A stretch of DNA of 64,000 nt from Flaccisagitta enflata (lineage: Eukaryota; Chaetognatha; Sagittoidea; Aphragmophora): NCBI GenBank assembly GCA_965153355.1, contig OZ231127.1:12710001-12774000 (forward strand), written 5' to 3'. The position numbers and the translations under genes are program-made. The number at the start of each line of letters is the position of its first letter. The first letter of the stretch is position 1. This document shows, in pieces, positions 55,775 to 64,000 of this stretch. The notes beneath the pieces are model-generated. The model searched no databases, was not told where the DNA came from, and saw nothing but the letters and a program-made list of their open reading frames with translations.

Positions 55775-55854
55775 AATATAGACCCTATGAATTTACATCT
55801 GTTATAGGCGGAAACCCGTGGGTGGCGGGTCCGTTAGAGCGGGGTTCAACTGTA
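55775..55854. mobile_element. 180-bp MITE family, truncated copy 4
   Basis: Only the right half remains: TTATAGGCGGAAACCCGTGG and GAGCGGGGTTCAACTGTA. The left part is lost. Confidence 0.6.
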
Positions 55855-56194
55855 TTCGAAATTACATTTCCCTCATCAGACCAAGTATTCTTATCTTTTT
55901 CCCAAAACATCGAGTTCTATCAACATGACATCATATTCATTCTTAGTTTAATATTTGATGACTTTATAAGATATTTGAGATACTACAGCATAAGCAAAGC
56001 AGATAGATTTGTATGAAGGCACCCTAAAGGTAGGCAGACTGTGATAACTATGGGAAATATAAGGGGCGCTTATTAGGCTCACGCTCTCACTGCAGGGCCG
56101 CTTATTGGGCCGAAGCTGTCATTTCCTGCGCTGCTGTTACTCACGCTGCAGCTGCGGCGCTTATCATTCCAGTAATCGCTGGTTCTTACTCAGT
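55855..56194. other. No recognisable gene
   Basis: AT-rich followed by GC-richer sequence with GGGCCGCTTATTGGGC. No coding frame or clear repeat seen. Confidence 0.4.
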
Positions 56195-56395
56195 TATTAG
56201 TCGCGTGCAGGCGACTCAACACCCCACTTTGTCCGTCAGTCGGTCGGTTGGTCTATCTGTTGGTCCCTCACACTTTTACTTTTTTTATTGATTTTATTTC
56301 CTAAAGATATTTTAAGTCATTTAAGAGTATACTAAGTCATTCTAAGTCATTAAGTAAGTCTTGCACGCGACTTATAAGTGTTGGCCTTGTTTCTT
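56195..56395 (+). mobile_element. Family B-related element with TAAGTCATTC repeats, copy 2
   Basis: AGTCGCGTGCAGGCGACTCA, CACCCCACTTTGTCCGTC, GTCGGTCGGTTGGTC, TAAGTCATTCTAAGTC and CACGCGACTTATAAG then TGTTGGCCTTGTTTC: same order as 17,817-18,015. Confidence 0.7.
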
Positions 56396-56589
56396 TGTCA
56401 CCCTGAATATTCCTATCTTACTTGATATGAAATCATCATTGTCAGCTTCGCAGAATATACAGGGGAAAGAAGCCCTCGCTCGAGAGAGCCCATACGCCAG
56501 AAGCAAACCTTTTAGGTCACCTGCACGATGGAAGAAGAGTAAAGATAATACATGTATCGTAAAACTAAAAGACTTGATACACGGTGTAA

Positions 56590-56745
56590 TAGGAACAAGT
56601 GACGAGGGGTCATAATATTGTTGTAAATGAACGCCCCCCTCCACACACATCTAAATGCGCATTTCTACAACATTTGGCTCATGCGATGGGGATGGACCAA
56701 CAGATGGATGGACCAACGAGCGAACAAAGCCTCTTATTTGGAAAA
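56590..56745 (-). mobile_element. Family A element
   Basis: GGAACAAGTGACGAGGGGTC, ATAATATTGTTGTAAATG, GATGGACCAACAGATGGATG and AACAAAGCCTCTTATTTGG: the inverse of the family A order. Confidence 0.65.
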
Positions 56746-57079
56746 AAGTCAAAGAGACCAAGTCCCTTTGGTCTTTTTGAGTCCTGCAGAGAAAAACAGA
56801 TTTCCCTTTGTTTTATGAAGCGCTTGGGAAAGTTGATGCATCTTGGGGGCAGAACGAGACTACGCATGAAATTTATAGCTAAGAAAGAGGTAATTCTCCT
56901 CTTTCAGATGACACCAAGCAGAATTCTGTGCGATCAATAGTTTTGGAGCTTTGATTTTTTTAATGTTTTTTTTTTTCCGCATTTTTCGCGGTTTCCCAAA
57001 AACCAAGGATTTGAGTCTATTTGAACTTTAAAATGTCCCAGGTGATAATTGTGCATCCTGGCAGCACAGTCTCTCTCTC

Positions 57080-57292
57080 ATTTCAACTCCAGACTCTATG
57101 AGAGGCTTTGTCTGTCAGTCCATCCATAAGTCTGTTGGTCCGTCTGTCCGTCCTAGTGGAAAAAAAGTGGTCTAGATGCTTGTGTGTGGGGGTTGGGGTG
57201 TGGATGGGGGTTGGATGCCCTTGTCCACCTGTCCCCAATGATAACCCCGTGTTACATGTTTTTCTCTGTCTCTCTCTCTGTCTCTTTCTCCT

Positions 57293-57340
<48 letters not shown>
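57080..57340 (+). mobile_element. Family A element (no insertion) and (CT)n
   Basis: CTCCAGACTCTATGAGAGGC, TTTGTCTGTCAGTCC, TGTGTGTGGGGGTTGGGGTG, CCTTGTCCACCTGTCCC and CCCCGTGTTACATG follow without interruption. This is the reference for the filled sites at 42.4 and 20.5 kb. A CTGT/CT microsatellite follows at 57,260-57,340. Confidence 0.7.
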
Positions 57341-57342
<2 letters not shown>

Positions 57343-57623
57343 TACGACTTTTTTCCTACGGCGATTAGCCGCCTTTATTGTAGAGTTACCAGTCCCCAAC
57401 TGAAATATTGTTACCCGCGTCACTTGTTTGTTCATAAAACAGTTGTATGGAATTGTAGTAAAAAAAGTAAAAATGTTGAAATTCTACTGTATATGCATAG
57501 TGTCAGCATAAATTACTACCATAAACTGCCATGTGAATATTTCAGGGGTGTAAATTATTGAGTCGCTTTTGATTTTTTCCCTCCTGCCTTTGATTTTTTT
57601 CCCCGCGACGCGTCATTTCTTCA

Positions 57624-58191
57624 TACAGTAGATCTTGTCTAGACTTGAAATAACGGGGGCAAGCATTGTGGAAAGACAAATGAAGCCAGGGGAGTGATAT
57701 TTGGATTATAGACTAATCAAAGGATGCTTAATTCCCCATGATAGTCGGTCGCTATGGAAACACATTTCCATTTATTCTCGCTAAAATATCAATATTTTGA
57801 GAATTTTTTTCAGGGAACATTGATTAAAATCAAATTTGCTACAACTTTCCCACAGTATGTTCCGTAAGAATGTCGCTTGTTTAGCCACTGCTAGGGAGCG
57901 TATCCATGTGTTACAACCCCTAGCAACCGCTAAACGAGCAACATTCTTACAGAACATACTGTGGGAAAGTTGTCCCAAATTTGATTTTAAAAAAATGTTC
58001 CCTCAAAAAATTTCTCAAAATATTGATATTTTAGTGTAAATACATACAAATGCATTTCTATAGCAACCAACTATCATAGGCAATAAAGCATCCCTTTATT
58101 ACTCTATGTTTCGAATATCACTCCCCTGGCTTCATTTGTTTTTTTACAATGCTTGCCCCCGTTATCTCAAGTCTAGACGAGTTCTACTGTA
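57624..58191. mobile_element. 568-bp foldback mariner-type MITE
   Basis: Left TACAGTAGATCTTGTCTAGA, right TCTAGACGAGTTCTACTGTA. The two arms are near-complete inverses over most of the element (for example GGGGGCAAGCATTGT / ACAATGCTTGCCCCC, CCCACAGTATGTTC / GAACATACTGTGGG). The centre is at about 57,905-57,925. TA flanks both ends. Non-coding. Confidence 0.93.
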
Positions 58192-58323
58192 TCTATGATT
58201 TTCTTCCTCATATAGCAATAAAACAATGAAGTCAAGGTTTAAATATTGTTAAATTGTGTTTTACTAATTGTGTTCTATGATTTAGTACCGTTGAAAGTTA
58301 TATTTACCCCAAATTTCCTTTTT

Positions 58324-58580
58324 GGGCAGCGGTCCCAAAGGGCCAATGTCCTGTAGAACACAGAAGGGAATTTCCAGACGTCTGTCCATCCTCCCGTCCT
58401 TCCGTCCATCCCCCCCTTGTTGGCCATTAAGGCCTCAAATTTGCCCTCCTAGCCCTCAATTTAGCCCTCCAGGCCTCAAATCAGTCTTGCAGGCTTCAAA
58501 TTAACCCCTCCCCTCTCCCGAATGAACGTTTTATATGAATGAATGAATATATGAATGAATGAATGAATGAATGATTGAAT
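58324..58580 (+). mobile_element. Truncated family H element and (GAAT)n
   Basis: After T5 it reads GGGCAGCGGTCCCAAAGG, GTCCTGTAGAACACAGAAGG, AATTTCCAGACGTCTGTCC and a few GGCCTCAAATCAG units. The right flank is missing. (GAAT)n follows at about 58,537-58,580. Confidence 0.75.
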
Positions 58581-58592
58581 GAATAAGAATGT

Positions 58593-58745
58593 AGCGAGGC
58601 ATGAAAGGTGATAGGAATGAAGAAATACGTCAGAATCAGCCGTTTTGCGCATTTCAAACGTTTGCGTGACCGACTGACCAACCAACGGGCCAACCGACCG
58701 ACCGACGGACATGACCTCTTATAGAAGTACGAGGACGCACTTAAA
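58593..58745 (+). mobile_element. GACCAACC-tract element (family C), copy 1
   Basis: AAAGGTGATAGGAATGAAG, AAACGTTTGCGTGACCGAC, CCAACCGACCGACCGACGG, ACATGACCTCTTATAGAAG and GAGGACGCACTTAAAAATG. Copy 2 at 62,570-62,735 has the same order. Confidence 0.7.
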
Positions 58746-59477
58746 AATGCATACGTCGAACCGTGGCGTGGGTAAGCCTGTATGGGCGTTGTCTGCAGCA
58801 TTGAGGGCGGAAGCGGCGGCACTGTTCGCGCGCCTATAGATGACGGAAATTGCTGCTTTGACGTCGACGTTGTGGGTCGATGAAGGGACAATGCCGTCGG
58901 AGGGTTGGTGGACAAGGGAAGCGGCGGAAGCGTCGATGAGGTTGAAGACGGAAGAGGCAGCCGTTCTATTGTCATTGAGGTTAGATGTTGCGGATGAGTC
59001 ATCTGTGTCATTGCAGATGGAGGAAAGGGTGTTGTCTGTTACATTGAGGACGGAGGAGGAGGTGTTGTTGTCAGAAGTATTGAAGGAAGAGGTTGAGGTG
59101 TTGTTGTTAGTGGCTTCGAAGACGGAGGAAGCGGTGTCGTTGTCCGTGACGTAAAGGGTTGAAGAAGAGGCGTCATTGTCTGAAACATTGAGGACAGAGG
59201 AGGATGAGTTGTTGTCTGGGGCATTGAGGATGGAGGAGGCAGTGTTGCTGTCTGTTGCATTGAGGACGGAGGACGAGTCGTCTTTGTCTGAAGCATTGGG
59301 GACATAGCACGACGAGTTGCCTGTGGCATCGAGGACAGTGAAAGCGGTGCCATTGTTCGTGACATTGAGGTCAGAGGAGGCGGCGTCGTTCTCCGCAGCA
59401 TTGTGGACTGGGCCAGAAGCATTGTCGTGTTTGGAGTTGAAGATGGCGGATGCGCCAATGGTAGTGACTTCGTCCAC
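58719..59477 (-). CDS. Open frame of 12-aa Asn/Ser/Thr repeats, doubtful gene
   Basis: A 36-bp minisatellite (about 58,790-59,440, roughly 18 units) gives 12-aa repeats such as SSSVLNATDNNT-like segments, with many N-x-S/T sequons. Since 36 is a multiple of three, more than one frame is open; a Pro/Ser/Thr-rich frame at 59,039-59,593 competes. If real, the product would be a mucin-like, heavily glycosylated protein, but no signal peptide is visible at this start. The C-terminus runs into the family C repeat, which argues against a functional gene. Confidence 0.25.
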   Translation of the reverse strand: MDEVTTIGASAIFNSKHDNASGPVHNAAENDAASSDLNVTNNGTAFTVLDATGNSSCYVPNASDKDDSSSVLNATDSNTASSILNAPDNNSSSSVLNVSDNDASSSTLYVTDNDTASSVFEATNNNTSTSSFNTSDNNTSSSVLNVTDNTLSSICNDTDDSSATSNLNDNRTAASSVFNLIDASAASLVHQPSDGIVPSSTHNVDVKAAISVIYRRANSAAASALNAADNAHTGLPTPRFDVCIFKCVLVLL

Positions 59478-59713
59478 AAATTTGAGGTTGTGGGAAGAGT
59501 CGGAGGGAGAGGCGTCTTTTGAACAAACTGCGACTGCGCGACTGGTTTTGTGGCCGGCGGAGACGTGGAACGAAGCGCAGAATTAGCGCTCAAATTTCCC
59601 TTTTAAGAAATGTTTAGGTCGTGCTGTATTTCTCCTTTTAGGCGCTCCACCCAATTCCTTGATACATTGATGATAAATGTAATTTCAATTTCTTTCACAT
59701 CATTTTCAGTTTA

Positions 59714-59714
<1 letters not shown>

Positions 59715-59771
<57 letters not shown>
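59715..59771 (+). repeat. (CT)n microsatellite
   Basis: Pure CT run. Confidence 0.95.
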
Positions 59772-59773
<2 letters not shown>

Positions 59774-59803
59774 CTTTTGATATCAAATTGTTTTCGGGTC
59801 TGA

Positions 59804-60423
59804 TAGTCCAGTCTGTTGATGCATGAAATTGAGCAAACTCGGCTTTTCCGGAACAAAGCTTGAAAATTTGCATACCAATATTTAAAGTTATGTACATCAT
59901 GATTATGATAGGTGCAGGTTAAAAAAATTTGAGCACCTATCTTAAGAATTTATCCAAAATTTTCAAAACCATGCCACCGCCAAACCGTCTGCCTCAGGGC
60001 AATAAAATTTCATGAGCAAAAAAACATGTGTTTTATACATGTTCATAGCAAATTTCAGCTCTCTAGCTTTATTAGAAGCGGAGTTATGGCCGATTTACTT
60101 TTGGGTATATTTTTCTCAAAAATACCCATTTTCCAAAAAAATGCAGTTTTTATATACAAAAGTAAATCGGCTATATCTCTGCTTCTAATAAAGCTAGAGA
60201 GCTAAAACAAAATTTTTTAGCTTATAAAATTTCATTGCCCTCACTCAAGCGGTTTGGCGCTGGCATGATTTTAAAAATTTTAAACAACTTTTAAAGATAG
60301 GTGCTCAAATTTTTTTGAACTGCACCTATCATTATCATGATCTACATGACTTTAAATACTTGTATGCAAATTTTCAAGCTTTATTCCAGAAAAGCCGAGT
60401 CCTTTCTTCAACAACCTGGACTA
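59804..60423. mobile_element. 620-bp palindromic mariner-type MITE
   Basis: Left TAGTCCAG, right CTGGACTA. The arms are near-perfect inverses (AAGCTTGAAAATTTGCATAC / GTATGCAAATTTTCAAGCTT, TAATAAAGCTAGAGAGCT / AGCTCTCTAGCTTTATTA) meeting at about 60,115. TA flanks both ends. A third arm of the same family starts at 63,856. Confidence 0.93.
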
Positions 60424-60462
60424 TGAGTCAATATTGATTGGGGGCCTTAGATCTAGATAATT

Positions 60463-60821
60463 TCATGCAGAAAGGAGAGATACAGTATGAGTTTGCGTCG
60501 TCGATTGAAATGACAGAGTACGCAGCGGCGATCGCTGCTGTCGTTGTTTGATTTGCTGACTACATTTACGGGTTGAAAATGACGCTACAGTTGATTCTGG
60601 TGAACTTGAAAAATCCAAAGATGGAACGAAACTCGCGTTTGTCGAAGACCGCCAACCATGATGACGATGTTGAGAAAGTTTCTGTTGCTGTTGATAACGT
60701 CCAGGGATTGCTCCTGCTGTAGTAGACGTGCTTCCAGGAATGTATCCTGGGAAAATTGATCTTCCTCTTCCTACTCCTCGGTCTTCTCCTCCTCCTCCCT
60801 CCCATAACATTCCTCGACCAC
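60463..60821 (-). CDS. Candidate terminal exon of a Gly/Arg/Gln-rich protein
   Basis: On the minus strand the acceptor TTTTCTGTATTCAG ends at 60,822 and a 119-codon open reading follows to a TGA at 60,463. It starts GRGMLWEGGGGEDRGVGRGR, then SIFPGYIPGSTSTTAGAIPG, a Gln run (RYQQQQKLSQ), a Ser-rich part and a basic end (QQIKQRQQRSPLRTLSF). The intron is phase 1. Composition and the strong acceptor suggest coding sequence. The RG/Gly-rich start is common in RNA-binding proteins, but I do not recognise a family. Upstream exons were not found; a MITE at 60,939-61,598 would lie in the intron. Confidence 0.45.
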
Positions 60822-60938
60822 CTGAATACAGAAAAAGGAGCAAAGGGGCCAAATATGTTTTTGTGTGAGACAAACCCGGCTGGGTAACTGTCGCAGATAG
60901 TCGTGCGGGAGCAGTGCAGATAGTAAAGTCACTTAAAA

Positions 60939-61598
60939 TACACTCTTTTTTATAAGAACGTCATTTTTTTTCGAAGGCTTCATGTTCTTATGTTCAAGGC
61001 ATAATGAAGCCTTCAACGTTCTTAGAGTGTTTTTAACTTCAAATACTATATAGAATATAGGAAACCTTATAATATACTATTACTCAATTATACTAAATAC
61101 TATCTTCGCCGAAAGAAACGCAGCAGTTTTAAAAATAGCATCAACTTTGGAAGAGTATTGCTTCTAAACGAGAAAAGCTACAGACCCCAGATTGGTCCCA
61201 TTTTAAAGCCCTCTTTTAAGTCTTCAAAATGGGACCAATCTGGGAAGTGTAGCATTATTCGTTTAAGAGCAGCTTTCTTCCAAAGTTGATGCTATTTCTA
61301 TAACTGCTGCGTTTCTTTTGGCAAAGATAGTATATTTCTATTAAATACTGTTAAAACAAATACCAATCATTAAAGTCTGGGGATATTTTTATGATATTTC
61401 TTTAAAGATTATGGAATATTATCTAAATTATACTAAAATTCAAGTGTTTTTTTAATGCTTTTTAAATATCATTGTAAGCAAAATTTTTTTCTCAAGATTT
61501 GAAGCCTTTGTATGTTCTTAAGATGTTCTTAATTTTGGGGCTATTTGAAGCCTTGACGTTCTTATAAACTAGGTTCTTATAAAAAAAAAAAGAGTGTA
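60939..61598. mobile_element. 660-bp foldback MITE with CACTCTTTTTTATAAGAAC ends
   Basis: Left TACACTCTTTTTTATAAGAA, right TTCTTATAAAAAAAAAAAGA then GTGTA. The inner arms form a strong hairpin (CCAGATTGGTCCCATTTT / AAAATGGGACCAATCTGG; AGCATCAACTTTGGAAGA / CTTCCAAAGTTGATGCTA). TA flanks. The tip resembles 16,551-17,243. Confidence 0.9.
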
Positions 61599-62405
<807 letters not shown>

Positions 62406-62569
62406 AAAAAATGTACTTTAGAAAATAGATCCCACAAAAAAATTCAAATTTAAGCGATCAAACAACTGTGACTCAGTTACGGCATGATTCTCCCGCAGTC
62501 TACGCCCTTAAAACCCGATACACCTCTAAATTCAGAATGCGGAACAACCCAAAATATATTGGCTCGGCC

Positions 62570-62740
62570 CAGGTGGTAAGGCATGAGAGGTGATAGGAAT
62601 GAAGAAAGACAGAATTGAGCGTTTTGAGCGCTTTAGACGTTTGCGTTACCAACAGAAAGACCAACCAACCGACCGACAGACGGACATGACCTCTTATAAC
62701 CTTATAGTGAAAGAAGTGCGAGGACGCACATAAAAACCCT
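62570..62740 (+). mobile_element. GACCAACC-tract element (family C), copy 2
   Basis: GAGAGGTGATAGGAATGAAG, TTTAGACGTTTGCGTTACC, CCAACCAACCGACCGACAG, ACATGACCTCTTATAACC and GAGGACGCACATAAAAACC, as at 58,593-58,745. Confidence 0.7.
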
Positions 62741-62928
62741 TCATAACCCAAGCGTTACCGTACAGTTTAGTCGTTTACTGATAACAGCAAGCCTCGTAAC
62801 CCAACGTGACAAAATTGAGACGAATACTTTTTTTCGATGGACGCATGTCAACAAATAAGGCGAGACCAAGACATATGATCAGTCTATACTTATCCCTGAT
62901 ACCGATACAATTCTTCTGCAGAAAAAAA

Positions 62929-63694
62929 ATGGTTTCGCGAATTTTAGTACTCCTCGCGATTTTTTCCGTAGGAATTTTTAGTTTCGTCGACGCTTTCAAG
63001 TGTGTACAGAATGGTGGATCATCTCCTACAGCGTGCCCCAAACAGGGTCCTTCTAATGATGTCGATCCTACATGTTGTCGATTGAAGTGGAATAAACAAG
63101 ATCAAGCGTTTAAAGGGGACGCATGCGCCGATAAGGATATAGGAGAGGTTAAAAATAATCGTCGATGGTGATGTTTGTGTGTGTGGGAGGAGGAGGGGGG
63201 GTTAATTTTTAAACGCACCTATTTGTAACAAAGATATCATCATTTAGTGTGTGTCCTTAGGTACTTAATATGTCTTTCCTCCCCAACATTTCAGCAATCG
63301 ACAGCATGCGTGGACGGCAAGTACTGCTTCTGCTGCATTGATAGTTGCGTGACATGCAAAACAGGCGTCGTCTGTAAAGGTAATCTTCGACTCAACGAAA
63401 AACCATGATGTGCTTGTTTACATTTAAAGATTACATTATCTGGTCGCGATGACCCGCGGCATTAACGATTACGACTAACTGCAAGATTTATATTGATGAT
63501 AGTAGTAATTCGATACTAAACCAACCGCAAAGGAAATTATATAGAGTGAGTAAAGTTATTTTTTTTTTATTTCCAGAGCAAACTCTTCTAACCACCAAGA
63601 CTACAGAACCACCAAGACTACAGAAGCCTCCGCGTCTACTTCATATCCCTACGCCATCACGTTCCTGACGATGGCACTTCTCGCTCGGATGTAA
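62929..63694 (+). CDS. Secreted Cys-rich protein with GPI-anchor-like tail, three exons
   Basis: Exons: 62,929-63,147, 63,295-63,379 and 63,579-63,694, all bounded by GT-AG (donors GAG|GTTAAA and AAAG|GTAATC; acceptors CATTTCAG and TTTCCAGAG). Exon 1 opens with a clear signal peptide (MVSRILVLLAIFSVGIFSFV then DAF). Twelve cysteines follow: exon 1 holds FKC, TAC, TCC and DAC; exon 2 holds TAC, KYC, FCC, DSC, VTC and VVC. Exon 3 encodes a Ser/Thr-rich stretch (TTKTTEASASTS) and a hydrophobic C-terminus (AITFLTMALLARM), the layout of a GPI-anchored surface protein. Total about 139 aa. The ATG at 62,929 is preferred over the longer frame from 62,806 because the signal peptide starts there. The acceptor of exon 3 is CAGAG; using the AG two bases earlier (63,576) gives a different Pro-rich, non-hydrophobic tail. 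The cysteine pattern is not one I recognise. Confidence 0.72.
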
Positions 63695-63855
63695 TCGGAG
63701 AAACTATCATAACATCTAAGACAGATTTCTAAGTTTCAGTTCTACAATGAAAAACTTGACATCTTGATATTTTTGCAATGCTCATTGTTTCTTTGTATTT
63801 TTTTTTTATGAAATGAAAGCAAAAAGCAATAATGAGTCTTTGGTCGAAACCCTAC

Positions 63856-64000
63856 TAGTCCAGGTTGTTGAAGAGAGGACTCGGCTTTTCTGGAACAAAG
63901 CTTGAAAATTTGCATACAAGTATCTAAAGTCATATAGATCATGATTATGATAGGTGCAGGTCAAAAAAATTTGAGCACCTATCATGCCATTGCCAAACCG
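63856..64000. mobile_element. Palindromic MITE of the TAGTCCAG family, cut by window end
   Basis: TAGTCCAGGTTGTTGAAG, ACTCGGCTTTTCTGG, AAAGCTTGAAAATTTGCATA and GATAGGTGCAGGTCAAAAAA match the arms of 59,804-60,423. The element continues beyond the window. Confidence 0.88.

Noticed and set aside
63088-63171. Reading the GPI-protein exon 1 through to the stop after NNRRW
   Set aside because: Splicing at GAG|GTTAAA keeps phase and adds the second cysteine cluster; the read-through would end a Cys-rich protein prematurely.

Overview
This window looks like nuclear DNA from a repeat-rich eukaryote. The candidate exons are bounded by GT-AG introns, there are no operons, rRNA or complete tRNA genes, and most of the 64 kb is transposon, minisatellite and microsatellite sequence. 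The host is probably an animal or a close relative, because there is a Ngaro/DIRS-like retroelement, mariner-type MITEs and a secreted Cys-rich protein with a GPI-type tail. The sequence alone does not fix the species.

Host genes are few and small. The best is a three-exon gene at 62,929-63,694 (+) for a secreted, 12-cysteine protein of about 139 aa with a GPI-anchor-like tail. A second is the 3' end of a gene on the minus strand (54,802-55,063, polyadenylation signal near 54,591). Weaker candidates are two terminal exons at 739-1,208 (+), a terminal exon at 60,463-60,821 (-), and a 12-aa-repeat open frame at 58,719-59,477 (-).

From about 8.6 to 26 kb lies one old tyrosine-recombinase retroelement on the minus strand. 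In transcription order it carries a dUTPase, a Gag with a zinc knuckle and a spliceosomal intron, a reverse transcriptase, RNase H, an SGNH hydrolase and an N-terminal piece of a tyrosine recombinase. Frameshifts and stops have broken it. A 6.5 kb Mutator-like element (15,524-22,012; long terminal inverted repeats, 9-bp target duplication) splits it, and another element truncates the recombinase at 9,367.

From 27,863 to 32,988 is a young, complete LTR retrotransposon. It has about 424-bp LTRs that are nearly identical, perfect 8-bp LTR ends, and a perfect 5-bp target duplication. Its single long frame (over 1,000 codons, one membrane segment) shows no reverse transcriptase, protease or integrase motif that I can recognise.

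The rest is a mosaic of interlocking repeat families. One has a GGTCGGTTGG-like tract beside a small hairpin (about 20 copies). Another consists of minisatellite arrays enclosed by conserved inverted repeats, possibly Helentron-type non-autonomous elements. There are at least eight families of TA-flanked foldback or MITE elements. Arrays with units of 19, 20, 21, 22, 27, 36, 54 and 166 bp recur at more than one locus in the same order. A 3.77 kb TAGGG-ended element (40,176-43,946) sits inside a 21-bp higher-order array with a clean 7-bp target duplication. Nesting reaches four to five levels in two places.
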